Source of the DNA: Humibacter sp. RRB41
GTDB lineage: Bacteria > Actinomycetota > Actinomycetes > Actinomycetales > Microbacteriaceae
Assembly (NCBI RefSeq): GCF_022761015.1
Contig: NZ_JAKWJQ010000001.1
Span: 62,001 to 126,000 of the forward strand
Direction of reading: 5' to 3'
Length of the DNA: 64,000 nucleotides
The notes below the pieces were generated by a model that was not told the DNA's origin, ran no database searches, and saw only the letters and a list, made by a program, of their open reading frames with translations. Positions 41,440 to 50,351 of this stretch are shown piece by piece. The position numbers were made by a program, and so were the translations under genes. The first letter of the stretch is position 1. Each line of letters starts with the position of its first letter.

Positions 41440-42249
41440 CTACTTCGCAGTGCGCACGCTCCAGCGGCCCTCGATGCGAGTGATCGCGAGGGGGTAGTCG
41501 AGCGCGTCGCTGACGCGGGGGCCGGTGAGCACGGCATCCGCATCGCCCTGCGCCAGCACCTTGCCGTCGCGCAGGAGCATGGCGTGCGTCGTCGACGCCG
41601 GCAGCTCCTCGAGGTGATGGGTGACCAGCACGCTCGCCAGGTCGGGATGCCGCTGCCTCAGTTCATCCACCCGGTCGAGCAGGTGCTCCCGGGCGGCGAT
41701 GTCGAGTCCGGTTGTGGGCTCGTCCAGCAGCAGCAGGTGCGGATCGGGCATCAGGGCGCGCGCGATCAGCGTGCGGCCGCGCTCTCCCTGGGACAGGTTG
41801 GGCCAGCGGGCATCCGCGCGAGCCGACATGCCCATCAGCTCGATCAGCTCGTCGACGCGGGCGAGATCCCCGGCGGTCGGCTCCCACCGCATCATGAGCT
41901 CCTGGGTGCCCGTGACTCCGGTCGAGACCACCTCGCGCACGGTGAGCGGCGAGCGCACCTCGTGGCGCGGGTTGACGTGTCCGATGATCGAGCGGAGCTC
42001 GCGAAGATCCACGCGGCCCAGACGTCTGCCGAGCACGTCGACACTGCCGCTGGTGGGATGCTGCACCGCGCCGAGCAGGCTCAGCAACGTGGACTTGCCC
42101 GCGCCGTTCGCACCGATCAGCGCCCAGTGCTGCCCGCGGTCGACCTCCAGCGAGATCGAGGAGAGGATGGCCCTCCCCTGCCGTACGAAGTCGACATCGG
42201 TCACGGTCAGAATTCGTTCGGGCACAGCACTATTCTGGCGGACGCTCAC
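41440..42249 (-). CDS. ABC transporter ATP-binding protein
   Basis: Predicted 269-residue single ABC ATPase. Walker A is GANGAGKST, the signature NLSQGERGR, Walker B LLLLDEPTTGLD and the switch His in VLVTHHLEELP. No permease or binding-protein gene is next to it, so the substrate is open; similar stand-alone ATPases occur widely. A GGGAG ribosome site supports the GTG at 42249. It lies 15 bases after the MFS exporter gene and may be co-transcribed. Confidence 0.88.
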   Translation of the reverse strand: MSVRQNSAVPERILTVTDVDFVRQGRAILSSISLEVDRGQHWALIGANGAGKSTLLSLLGAVQHPTSGSVDVLGRRLGRVDLRELRSIIGHVNPRHEVRSPLTVREVVSTGVTGTQELMMRWEPTAGDLARVDELIELMGMSARADARWPNLSQGERGRTLIARALMPDPHLLLLDEPTTGLDIAAREHLLDRVDELRQRHPDLASVLVTHHLEELPASTTHAMLLRDGKVLAQGDADAVLTGPRVSDALDYPLAITRIEGRWSVRTAK

Positions 42250-42264
42250 CTCGGCTCCCTGCGG

Positions 42265-43662
42265 TCACCTCTTCGTGGCGTGCTCGCCGGCGTGGCGAGG
42301 CAGCAGCGCCGCCTCGATCAGCGGGAAGACCAGCAGCAGCGCGACCACCGCGAGGGCCCAGCGATAGCCGAGCCAGACATCCGTCGGCGCGATCATGCCA
42401 GCGGCGGCCGTCGTCAGCCGAACGATGAGGGCGGCGACGGCGATGCCGACACCCACGGCCACCTGCTGCATCGTCGAGGCGAGCGTGTTCGCCGGCGCCA
42501 TCTGCTCGGTCGGCACGTCGGCGAACTGCAAGGAGTTGTAGCCGCTGAACCCGATCGAACGGAACACGCCGCTCAAGAAGAGCAGAACGGCGATCAGCCA
42601 GATCGGCGTCGCGGGGTCGATGAACACGCACCCCACGTAGACGATCGCCCCGATCAGATTGCTGCCGACGATCACGTTCTTGAAACCGAAGCGACGGATG
42701 AGCGGCGTGGTCGCCGGCTTGATGGCGATGTTGCCGACGAACACGGCGCCGATGAGCAGTCCCGCCTGGGCGGCACTCCACCCGAATCCCACCTGGAACA
42801 GCAGCGTGAACAGGAACGGCGCGGCGCTGATGATGAGCCGGTACACGCCGCCGCCTACATTCCCGACACGGAATGTATCGATGCGCAGCGCAGAGAAGTC
42901 CAGAAGCGGATGCCTCGCCCGCCGCATCCAGGCCACCCCGCCGACCCCCGCGACGGCCGCGACCACGAGGTAGCCGACAGCCCAGGCCCAGTTCGTCGAC
43001 GCCGAGCCGACCTCCTCCATGCCGAGCACGAGCGCGGCCAACGCCACACCTGTCAGGCCGAAGCCGGTCCAGTCGAGCCTGCGAGCATCCGTCATCGGCG
43101 AGCGCGGAACGATCTTCAGCGCGGCGATGAACGCGGCGATGCCGAACGGAATGTTGATGAGGAAGATCCACGGCCAGCCCACCGTGTCGGTGAGCACACC
43201 GCCGAGGGCCGGCGCGACCACGGGGGCGACGAGCCCTGGCCAGGTGAGGTAGGCCATGGCATCCAGCAGGTCGCGGCGATCCAGTCCCCGCAGCACCGCC
43301 AGCCGGCCGACCGGCACCATCATCGCGCCGCCGATGCCCTGCAGCACCCGGGCGGCTGTCAGCTCGGGGAGCGTGCCCGACACGGCACAGAGAACGGATG
43401 CCAGTGTGAACACGGCGATCGCCGTCGCGAACACGCGGCGATCGCCGAACCGGTTGGCGAGCCATCCGCTCACCGGTACGCACACCGCCACCGTCAACAG
43501 GTAGGCCGTCATCGCAATGTTGAGGTCGACCGCACGCACGCCGAAGTCGTGCGCCATGGCGGGCGCGGCGGTCTGAATGATCGTGCCGTCGAGGTTCTCC
43601 ATCGACAGGCCGACCGCGGCCAGCAGCGCGAGCGGCCGGTTCAGGGTCGCTGAGCGGGGCAT
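42265..43662 (-). CDS. MFS transporter, DHA2 drug:H+ antiporter type
   Basis: Predicted 465-residue, 14-helix exporter. NLDGTIIQTAAPAMAHDF is motif D1-like and RVLQGIGGAMMVPVGRLAV carries the antiporter motif. The frame opens at 43719, but the ATG at 43662 (MPRSATLNRPL) matches the usual N-terminus. It probably exports drugs or other hydrophobic compounds. The TetR gene lies upstream on the same strand. Confidence 0.9.
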   Translation of the reverse strand: MPRSATLNRPLALLAAVGLSMENLDGTIIQTAAPAMAHDFGVRAVDLNIAMTAYLLTVAVCVPVSGWLANRFGDRRVFATAIAVFTLASVLCAVSGTLPELTAARVLQGIGGAMMVPVGRLAVLRGLDRRDLLDAMAYLTWPGLVAPVVAPALGGVLTDTVGWPWIFLINIPFGIAAFIAALKIVPRSPMTDARRLDWTGFGLTGVALAALVLGMEEVGSASTNWAWAVGYLVVAAVAGVGGVAWMRRARHPLLDFSALRIDTFRVGNVGGGVYRLIISAAPFLFTLLFQVGFGWSAAQAGLLIGAVFVGNIAIKPATTPLIRRFGFKNVIVGSNLIGAIVYVGCVFIDPATPIWLIAVLLFLSGVFRSIGFSGYNSLQFADVPTEQMAPANTLASTMQQVAVGVGIAVAALIVRLTTAAAGMIAPTDVWLGYRWALAVVALLLVFPLIEAALLPRHAGEHATKR

Positions 43663-43755
43663 CCTGTCAGTCTGCTGCGCTATGGAGCTGCGAGCAAAAG
43701 CACGGCAGGCTCTTGCCACGATGCCGCCAACGCGCGAGCCGGGTTCGCGCGAACC

Positions 43756-44373
43756 TCACAGAGCGCGATCCGCACCCGGTTCCATGTAGTGATCGACGAG
43801 CGGAAGAAAGATCTCGTCGACGACGGACGCGATGAACTCGTCGGAAACGGTCGTCAGCGTCATCAGCAGTTCGTGCCTGAAGAGGTCGAACGGCAGGCTC
43901 TGCACCCGCTCGGGCACGACGCGCAGATCGATCTCCCCGCGCTCCTGCGCCCGTGTGAGGATGACGCTGCTCCAGACCGTTCGCGGTCCGACCAGGCGCT
44001 CCCGCACCTCCCCGAGCGACATCTCGCTGAAGAGGCCTGCGAACTGGGCATTGAGCATGACGACCATCTCGACCCGTCGGTCGCTCGCCAGGCGCAGCAA
44101 CTCGTACAGATCTCCCCGCAGGCTGCCGGTGTCCGGCACCTCGACGGCGTCGCGGTCGTAGTGCCATCTGATCGCGGCCAGGACCAGCGCCGTCTTGTCC
44201 GGCCAACGTCGGTAGAGCACCGGCCGGCTCGTGTGCGCACGCTCCGCGACGGCGTCGAACGTGAGTCCGGTGAAACCGTTCCGCTCGAGCTCGTGCCACG
44301 CGGCCTCGAGAAGGGCGTCTTCCAACTCCTCGCCTCGGCGGCGCTGTTGCGGGGGCGACTTCTCAAGATCCAC
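43756..44373 (-). CDS. TetR/AcrR family transcriptional regulator
   Basis: Predicted 205-residue repressor. The HTH (LEDALLEAAWHELERNGFTGLTFDAVAERA-region, residues 17-46, then TSRPVLYRRWPDKTAL) is followed by a TetR_C domain. It is divergent from the MFS exporter at 44443 with a perfect dyad between them. It likely represses that exporter and possibly the exporter gene behind it. The start is GTG 44373. Confidence 0.9.
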   Translation of the reverse strand: MDLEKSPPQQRRRGEELEDALLEAAWHELERNGFTGLTFDAVAERAHTSRPVLYRRWPDKTALVLAAIRWHYDRDAVEVPDTGSLRGDLYELLRLASDRRVEMVVMLNAQFAGLFSEMSLGEVRERLVGPRTVWSSVILTRAQERGEIDLRVVPERVQSLPFDLFRHELLMTLTTVSDEFIASVVDEIFLPLVDHYMEPGADRAL

Positions 44374-44374
44374 T

Positions 44375-44429
44375 TGTGTATCTTATCGTGCGGACGTATT
44401 CTTTGCCTTTAGATACACATTTGTATCTA
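44375..44429. promoter_or_regulatory. TetR-family operator with an extra half-site
   Basis: TAGATACA (44410-44417) and TGTATCTA (44422-44429) form a perfect dyad with a 4-base spacer just upstream of the MFS gene. TGTGTATCT (44375-44383) repeats one half next to the TetR start codon. Both likely bind the TetR protein. Confidence 0.7.
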
Positions 44430-44442
44430 ACCAAGGAGTGTC

Positions 44443-45918
44443 ATGAGCAAGAACACCAAGGCCGCCAAGCCGGGCCTCGACAAGAACGTCACGCGCACGG
44501 CCAGCGTGCTCATCGTCGGCGTTCTCGCCGTGGTCTTCGATACCACGATCATGAGCGTTGCGCTGCATACGCTGTCTGTGCAGCTGAAGGCGCCGGTCTC
44601 CACGATCCAGTGGGTGACCACCGGCTACGTGCTCGCCCTCGCAGCCACCGTTCCGCTCAGCTCATGGGTGCAGAACCGCTTGGGAGGCAAACGCGCCTGG
44701 ATGCTCGCACTCACGCTGTTCCTCGTGGGCTCCGTGCTCTGCAGCGCCGCCTGGAATGCCGAGAGCCTCATCATCTTCCGCATCATCCAAGGCATCGGCG
44801 GTGGGCTGATGCTCCCGCTCATGCAGACCCTGATCATACAGGCAGCCGGCGGTAAGAACCTCGGAAGAATCGCCGCCACGGTCGGGCTCCCCGCCATGCT
44901 CGGTCCGATCCTCGGCCCGGCGATCGGCGGCATCATCTTGAACTGGTTGGACTGGCGTTGGATCTTCTGGGTCAACGTTCCGTTCTGTGTCGTCGGCCTC
45001 ATACTGGCCTGGCGAATGCTCGCCCGCGACACCAGGGCAACCGTGCGGCCACCGCTCGACGTGGTGGGCATGATCCTGTTGCTACCGGCGCTCGTCACGC
45101 TTCTGGTCGGACTCTCGAACTCCGCGGGAACGAAAGGCTTCGCAGCGACGGATGCCTGGATCCCGATCGTCGTCGGCGCCGTGCTGCTGATCGCGTTCGT
45201 GATCTACGCCCTGATCGTGCGGGATCGCGCGCTGGTGGACATCCGCTTGCTCAGACATCGATCGGTCTGGTCGGCGTCGAGTCTGCTGTTCCTCTCCGGA
45301 ATCGCCGCGTACGGCATCATGCTGCTGCTTCCTCTCTATCTGCAGCAGCTGCGCGGTGCCAGTGTGCTCGCGGCCGGTCTCTTCCTCGTGCCGCAGGGTC
45401 TCGGCACTCTGGCGAGCCGCACGCTCGCCGGAGGCCTCACTGACAAGATCGGCGCGCGCTGGGTGGGCTTCGCGGGCTTCGCGATCGTCGGCCTCTCCAC
45501 GATCCCGTTCGGGTTCAGCACGGCGACCACGAACGAGTGGTACCTGATGGCCGTGCTCTTCGTGCGCGGGTTCGGACTCGGAGCCGTCGTCTTGCCCCTC
45601 ATGGTCGCGTCATATCAGGATCTCGATCGGGCGGACATCCCGCACTCGAGCGTCATCACGCGAACGGTGCAGCAACTCGGTGGATCGTTCGGCACGGCGA
45701 TTCTGGCTGTCGTCCTGCAGTCCGCACTCGTCGCGAACGCATCCAGAGGGCCGGCAGGCGCCGCGGACGCCTACGACCAGGCGTTCTGGTGGTCGATCGG
45801 CTTCGCCGGTCTCGCGACGCTGCTGGCGCTGGCGCTGCCCGGCCGCCCGAAGAAGGCCGTGGAACCCGTGCCCGCACCGCAGGTCGCCACGGTGTCCTCC
45901 GCCCCGTCGGTCGAGTAG
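44443..45918 (+). CDS. MFS transporter, DHA2 (EmrB-like) drug exporter
   Basis: Predicted 491-residue, 14-helix exporter. LAVVFDTTIMSVALHTL is the typical helix 1 motif and IQGIGGGLMLPLMQTLI contains the antiporter motif. CAAGGAGTGTC supplies the ribosome site. It is divergent from a TetR gene and controlled through the dyad at 44410-44429. Its stop codon lies in a large hairpin shared with the converging aminotransferase gene. Confidence 0.92.
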   Translation: MSKNTKAAKPGLDKNVTRTASVLIVGVLAVVFDTTIMSVALHTLSVQLKAPVSTIQWVTTGYVLALAATVPLSSWVQNRLGGKRAWMLALTLFLVGSVLCSAAWNAESLIIFRIIQGIGGGLMLPLMQTLIIQAAGGKNLGRIAATVGLPAMLGPILGPAIGGIILNWLDWRWIFWVNVPFCVVGLILAWRMLARDTRATVRPPLDVVGMILLLPALVTLLVGLSNSAGTKGFAATDAWIPIVVGAVLLIAFVIYALIVRDRALVDIRLLRHRSVWSASSLLFLSGIAAYGIMLLLPLYLQQLRGASVLAAGLFLVPQGLGTLASRTLAGGLTDKIGARWVGFAGFAIVGLSTIPFGFSTATTNEWYLMAVLFVRGFGLGAVVLPLMVASYQDLDRADIPHSSVITRTVQQLGGSFGTAILAVVLQSALVANASRGPAGAADAYDQAFWWSIGFAGLATLLALALPGRPKKAVEPVPAPQVATVSSAPSVE

Positions 45919-45965
45919 CGCGGGCGCCGCCGCCGCTGGTCGAGCAGCGCCCGCGCTACTCGACC
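45909..45965. terminator. perfect 19-bp stem containing both stop codons
   Basis: GGTCGAGTAGCGCGGGCGC (45909-45927) is the exact inverse complement of 45947-45965, with a 19-base loop. The stop codons of the converging MFS and aminotransferase genes both lie in the arms, and both proteins end in Val-Glu. Probably a bidirectional terminator. Confidence 0.75.
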
Positions 45966-47248
45966 AGCGGCGGCGCGACGAGCTTCTCCAGCTCGGCCAG
46001 CAGGATCGCGGTGCAGAGTCCCTCGAGCGCTTCGACGAGTTCGGCGAGCGGCGGCATCGTCGGCGCGATGCGGATGTTCGCGTCGCGCGGGTCCTTGCCG
46101 TACGGATGCGTCGAGCCGGCGGGCGTGACCTTGATGCCCGCCTGCGCGGCGAGCGCGATCGCCCGCGCGGCGCATCCGTCACGAACGTCGAGGCTCACGA
46201 AGTACCCGCCTGTCGGGTTCGTCCACGACCCGGCGCCGTAGGGCGCGAGCCTGCGCTCGAATACCTCCTGCACCGCCTGGAACTTCGGACCGATGATCTC
46301 GCGGTGCTTCAGCATGTGGTCGGTGAGGCCCTGTGGATCCCGCAGCAGACGCACATGACGCAGCTGGTTGATCTTGTCGGGGCCGATCGACTGCACGGCG
46401 GTGTGGCCGAGGTACCACGAGACGTTCGCCGGCGACGAGCCGAAGAACGAAACGCCGGAGCCCGCGTAGGTGACCTTCGACGTCGAGCCGAAGACGAACA
46501 CCCGGTCGGGGTGGCCGGCCTCCTCGGCGAGCTTCAGGATGTCGATCGGTGCCGGCACGTCATCCGTCAGATGGTGCACCGCGTACGCGTTGTCCCAGAA
46601 GATGCGGAAGTCTGCCGCGGCCGGCAGCGACACGAGCGCCCTCGCGACCTCTTCGGTGTAGATCGCACCTGTCGGGTTGGAGTGCACGGGCACGCACCAG
46701 ATGCCCTTGATGCTGGGGTCCTCGGCGAGCAGGCGCTCGACCTCGGCGATGTCGGGGCCGGCATCCGTCATCGCGACCGGCACCATGCGGATGCCGAGGT
46801 GCTCGTTGATCGCGAAGTGGCGGTCGTACCCGGGCACCGGGCACAGGAAAGTGACGGTCTGCTCCTTCGACCACGGCCGCTCGCTCTCCGGCAAGCCGTG
46901 TAGAAGGGCGTGCACGACCACGTCGTGCATCACCGTGAGGCTGGCGTTGCCCAGCGCGAGAAGCTGCGGCACCGGCACCCGGAAGGCGTCGGAGAAGATC
47001 GACCGCAGCTCCGGCACGCCCTGGGCGCCGCCGTAGTTGCGCAGGTCGGTGCCGGCGGCATCCTTGTAGTCACCGTCGCCCGGAAGCGACAGCAACTCGT
47101 TCGAGAGGTCGAGCTGGGCCGGCGACGGCTTGCCTCGCGTGATGTCGAGCGAGAGCCCGCGTGCGACGAGCGCGTCGTATTCGGCGGCCAGGTGCGAGCG
47201 CAACTCGCTCAGCTCGGCAGAGGACAGATCGGTGAGGGCGGGGGTCAC
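45956..47248 (-). CDS. PLP-dependent aminotransferase, MocR-like aspartate aminotransferase
   Basis: Predicted 430-residue fold-type I aminotransferase without a DNA-binding domain. Motifs are SNPTGAIYTEEVARAL, WDNAYAVHHL and the PLP lysine in FVFGSTSKVTYAGSG; the C-terminal Arg lies in IRIAPTMP. The sequence start (DITRGKPSPAQLDLSNELL) matches the actinobacterial MocR-type subgroup, for which aspartate transamination is known. Stop codon shared in the terminator hairpin. Confidence 0.88.
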   Translation of the reverse strand: MTPALTDLSSAELSELRSHLAAEYDALVARGLSLDITRGKPSPAQLDLSNELLSLPGDGDYKDAAGTDLRNYGGAQGVPELRSIFSDAFRVPVPQLLALGNASLTVMHDVVVHALLHGLPESERPWSKEQTVTFLCPVPGYDRHFAINEHLGIRMVPVAMTDAGPDIAEVERLLAEDPSIKGIWCVPVHSNPTGAIYTEEVARALVSLPAAADFRIFWDNAYAVHHLTDDVPAPIDILKLAEEAGHPDRVFVFGSTSKVTYAGSGVSFFGSSPANVSWYLGHTAVQSIGPDKINQLRHVRLLRDPQGLTDHMLKHREIIGPKFQAVQEVFERRLAPYGAGSWTNPTGGYFVSLDVRDGCAARAIALAAQAGIKVTPAGSTHPYGKDPRDANIRIAPTMPPLAELVEALEGLCTAILLAELEKLVAPPLVE

Positions 47249-47285
47249 CCTTCGATCGTAGCCATCGCCGATGACCGTTCCGAGG

Positions 47286-48335
47286 TCAGTCGCTGAACTC
47301 CGCGTAGTCGTAGTGTTCGGCGATGCTCACGGACAAAGCGACGTCACTCTGCGACGCAAGCGAGAAGGCGATGTGGTACGTGTGCGTCGCTCCGGCGGCG
47401 AGCGAGAAGTCGGTCATGGTGTCGAGGCTCTTGTCGAGGATGTCGTCACCATCGGTGCCGCCTGCCGTCGCCTCGCCGATCAGGTTGACGGTGATCTTCG
47501 CACTCGAGCCGTTGTGCACCGTGACGTCGTAGCCGAGGTCGACCTTCTGCGTCGACCAGATCGGGTCGTTCGGGGTGTACGGCGTTCCGGCCGGAATCGT
47601 CACGGTCACGCCGTTGTCGTACGACACGGTGTCGCCGAAGCCGACCGGTCCGTCTTGCGTCGTCGAGTGGAAGGTGTCCTTTCCGCCGTCGCTGTACGGG
47701 GGCGGTGATGCCGTCGCAAGCGGATGCGACGGAGAGCCGTTGATCGACGAGAAGAACAGACCGAACCAGGTCACGGTGAGCAGCACACTCAGAATCACGG
47801 CCAGCCCGCCGGTGACGAGTCCGGCGATCGACATTCCCTTGCCTGCGAACGCTCGCGCCAGGGCGATCGCTCCGAGCACGACAGCCGCGATGCCGGCCAG
47901 CCCGGCGATGATGCCGATGAACGGAACCCAGCTGAACAGCAGTGCGCCGACGCCCAGCACCAGCGAGGTGATGGCGAAGCCGAGCCCGCGACGGGTCGGC
48001 CGCTGGTACGGCGGAGGGTATGCGGCCGCGTTGGGCTGGTAGACGCCGGCGGGCGGGTAGGTGCCTGGCTGCGGAGGTGGATAGCCACCTGGTGGCGGAG
48101 GATACGCGCCGACGGGCGGCGGGTACGCACCGGGAGGCGGCGGGTATGCACCAGCGGGTGGCGGTGGGTATGCGCCGGGAGGCGGTGGCCCGTAATCCGC
48201 GCCCTGCACCGTCTGCGGGGCTTGCGGGGCTTGCGCCTGCCCGGATTCGGTCGTGGGCGACGGGGCATCCGGTGCAGCAGGCTCGACCGGTCGGCCTTCC
48301 GCATCGGCTGTGTTCTGGTCCTGCGCGTCGCTCAC
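47286..48335 (-). CDS. Proline-rich DUF4190-like membrane protein
   Basis: Predicted 349-residue protein. Residues about 45-110 are repeats of PPPPGAYPPP-type sequence, followed by two or three hydrophobic helices (GLGFAITSLVLGVGALLFSW; MSIAGLVTGGLAVILSVLLT) with the DUF4190 pattern. An extracellular C-terminal beta domain resembles DUF4352 (VGFGDTVSYDNGVTVTIPAG). Function unknown; such proteins are common in actinobacterial envelopes. GTG 48335 is chosen because GGGGGAA lies 5 bases before it; ATG 48350 is also possible. Confidence 0.75.
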   Translation of the reverse strand: MSDAQDQNTADAEGRPVEPAAPDAPSPTTESGQAQAPQAPQTVQGADYGPPPPGAYPPPPAGAYPPPPGAYPPPVGAYPPPPGGYPPPQPGTYPPAGVYQPNAAAYPPPYQRPTRRGLGFAITSLVLGVGALLFSWVPFIGIIAGLAGIAAVVLGAIALARAFAGKGMSIAGLVTGGLAVILSVLLTVTWFGLFFSSINGSPSHPLATASPPPYSDGGKDTFHSTTQDGPVGFGDTVSYDNGVTVTIPAGTPYTPNDPIWSTQKVDLGYDVTVHNGSSAKITVNLIGEATAGGTDGDDILDKSLDTMTDFSLAAGATHTYHIAFSLASQSDVALSVSIAEHYDYAEFSD

Positions 48336-48447
48336 TGCATTCCCCCGCATCGAGTCGCCCTCGCCGGCGATTCGCGCGGCTCGAACGATGGTGGTCGTGG
48401 TGCTGGAGGTGCGCCCTGCGCGCCACCCGGCATCCGGTGCGATGAGT

Positions 48448-49143
48448 CTACTGAGCGCTCTCGGCGCTGTATTCGGCCGCCACCACGATCGGCATGTGGT
48501 CGGAGTCTCCGCGCGGAAGCGTCTCGACGGTTCGCACGTCGAGCCCCGCCGAGGTGACGAAGTCGAAGTGCCCCTTGAAGAACTTGTACCGGGTGTAGGT
48601 CTTGCGATCGCTGAGCGACATGTCGTACCCGGATGCCTTCACCTTCTCGCCAAGAGACTGGGTGAAGAAGGGGTAGTTGTAGTCGCCGATCATGAGCGTC
48701 GGCGCTCCATGTCCCAGCCGCAGCAGCTCGGCGTGCGCCGCGTGGATCTGCGTGCGCCGCAGGGAGTTCAGCGCCGTGAGCGGCGCCGCATGGAACGACG
48801 CGACGACGATCTCGTTGCCGGTGTCGACATCCTCGAGCAGTGTGCCGACCAGGCGTTCGTGCGCGGGCGCCAGCACCCGGTCGTGCAGCGATTTCTTGAG
48901 TTCGTACGTGTCGGTCTCACGCAGGTGGAATCGATCCTCGCGAAAGTAGACGGCGAGGCCAAGGCGATTGCGCTTGGTCGAGTCCGCGAGCTTGAGCGTG
49001 CCGACCTCTGCAGGGAGCACGGTGGTGTCCGCCTCTTGCAGGCACATGACGTCAGCGTTGCTGGATGCCGCCAAATCGAGCAGTTCGCCCGTCGCACGGT
49101 TCTTGCGGAGGTTGTAGCTCAGTATTCGTATCAGGGCGATCAC
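48448..49143 (-). CDS. Endonuclease/exonuclease/phosphatase family protein
   Basis: Predicted 231-residue EEP-fold hydrolase, Mg-dependent. Active-site regions are LSYNLRKNRA (Asn), CLQEADTT (Glu), SFHAAPL (His), IGDYNYPFF (Asp, Asn) and the C-terminal SDHMPIVV (Asp-His). No signal peptide is present. It may cleave nucleic acid, a phospholipid head group or phosphoinositide-like ester; the substrate is unknown. Start is GTG. Confidence 0.85.
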   Translation of the reverse strand: MIALIRILSYNLRKNRATGELLDLAASSNADVMCLQEADTTVLPAEVGTLKLADSTKRNRLGLAVYFREDRFHLRETDTYELKKSLHDRVLAPAHERLVGTLLEDVDTGNEIVVASFHAAPLTALNSLRRTQIHAAHAELLRLGHGAPTLMIGDYNYPFFTQSLGEKVKASGYDMSLSDRKTYTRYKFFKGHFDFVTSAGLDVRTVETLPRGDSDHMPIVVAAEYSAESAQ

Positions 49144-49257
49144 TTCTTCTTGCGGTGAGGTCGGGTGACGCGATGATACCCGGCGCGTGTGAGTGCCGTG
49201 TGAACGGATGCCGTCGTTCCACTATGCCTGCGGATTCCCGAGAGCTACCGTCGAGAC

Positions 49258-49860
49258 ATGGCCGCCCCCGAAGACGCGAAGTCCGTTTTGCACCAGTACC
49301 TGCGCGCTCAGCGCGACGCGCTCGTGGCCAAGCTCGACGGACTCGGCGAGTACGACATCCGCCGCCCCATGACGCCGACGGGCACCAACCTCCTGGGGCT
49401 GGTGAAGCACGTCGGCAGCGTGCAGCTCGGCTATCTGGGCGAAGTCTTCGGCCGGGCTTCCTATGACCTCGACCTCCCGTGGCTCGACGACGAAGCGGAT
49501 GCCGAGGGTGCGGACATGTGGGCGACGGCCGACGAATCCCGCGAGTTCATCCTGGATTTCTACCGCACGTCCTGCGAACGAGCCGACGCGACCATCGGGG
49601 CCCTCGAGTTGGATTCTCCTGGCGTCGTACCGTGGTGGGCCGCCGAGCGCAGGGACGTCACCCTGCACCGCGTGCTCGTGCACCTCTGCGTCGAGGTGGC
49701 GCGGCATGCCGGGCACGCGGACATCCTGCGCGAGAACATCGACGGAGCGACGGGCAACCGCAACGAGCATCCGGTGCAGGACGACCCGAAAGCGTGGTCG
49801 ACATTCGTCGGCCGCATCGAAGGCGCCGCGCAACAGGTCAGGGACCGAGCCGAGGGCTGA
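49258..49860 (+). CDS. DinB/YfiT-like four-helix bundle protein (DUF664)
   Basis: Predicted 200-residue metal-binding four-helix bundle. Three His ligands are visible: LVKHVGSV and VEVARHAGHADILRE. Proteins of this superfamily include mycothiol- or bacillithiol-dependent transferases, so a thiol-transfer role is possible in an actinobacterium. TACCGT ends 6 bases before the ATG and there is no ribosome site, suggesting a leaderless mRNA. Confidence 0.8.
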   Translation: MAAPEDAKSVLHQYLRAQRDALVAKLDGLGEYDIRRPMTPTGTNLLGLVKHVGSVQLGYLGEVFGRASYDLDLPWLDDEADAEGADMWATADESREFILDFYRTSCERADATIGALELDSPGVVPWWAAERRDVTLHRVLVHLCVEVARHAGHADILRENIDGATGNRNEHPVQDDPKAWSTFVGRIEGAAQQVRDRAEG

Positions 49861-49866
49861 CGCCCC

Positions 49867-50121
49867 CTACGCCTCCGGGTGCTCGTCTTTCGGGAGGTCC
49901 TTACGCTCGCTCTTGCTCAGCTCGGCGGTTCCCGGCAGCCCCTTGGGCGGTCGTCCGCCGTACCAGAGCCCTGTCTGCTGATACCACTGCACCTTGCGGT
50001 AGTGGTCGTCCATCGCGTTGCGCACCGCCGCCCGGATGACGAGGTAAGCGATCCACACGAACAGCGCCGCGATCAGCACGTAAAAAATGATGACGACGGC
50101 TATTGCGACTCCGTTGAACAA
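49867..50121 (-). CDS. Small membrane protein, start uncertain
   Basis: About 84 residues: one N-terminal helix (VAIAVVIIFYVLIAALFVWI) and a charged cytoplasmic tail ending in SERKDLPKDEHPEA. The frame has no ATG or GTG in a sensible place. A TTG at 50121 is chosen; an ATT at 50142 that overlaps the stop of the upstream small gene and follows GGGAG is an unusual alternative. Function unknown. Confidence 0.6.
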   Translation of the reverse strand: MFNGVAIAVVIIFYVLIAALFVWIAYLVIRAAVRNAMDDHYRKVQWYQQTGLWYGGRPPKGLPGTAELSKSERKDLPKDEHPEA

Positions 50122-50137
50122 CGAATATCCGACGATG

Positions 50138-50308
50138 TCAATCTCTCCCTCTGTCGTGCACTTCGCTCGCGCTCGTCTCGGGCGCCTTCGCCCGTTCCAG
50201 CGAGTCGGCGATGCGCTCGGTTGCCGCGGCGATGCGTCGCAGATATGCCAGCACGCTGATTCCGGCGAGCACGACCGCGACGATTCCGAAGAGCACCAGC
50301 CAGTCCAT
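50138..50308 (-). CDS. Small membrane protein (56 residues)
   Basis: ATG at 50308 opens a 56-codon frame beginning MDWLVLFGIVAVVLAGISVL, a single transmembrane helix, then a basic amphipathic stretch (RRIAAATERIADSLERAK) and a polar tail. It ends at the TGA 50138-50140, directly before the next small membrane gene, so the two are probably coupled. It is too short for routine gene calls. Function unknown. Confidence 0.6.
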   Translation of the reverse strand: MDWLVLFGIVAVVLAGISVLAYLRRIAAATERIADSLERAKAPETSASEVHDRGRD

Positions 50309-50351
50309 CCGGTCACCCTATCGGTCGGGTGTCCGGCGAGCGCCAGTGCGC

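Noticed and set aside
41431-43653. 740-codon plus-strand frame over the ABC ATPase and MFS genes
   Set aside because: It is the mirror of two convincing minus-strand genes; its composition is Arg/His/Asp-rich without any domain.
48020-48200. Repeats in the proline-rich segment as a CRISPR array or minisatellite
   Set aside because: They are codon repeats for PPPPGAYPP-type peptide, irregular in length, without spacers.
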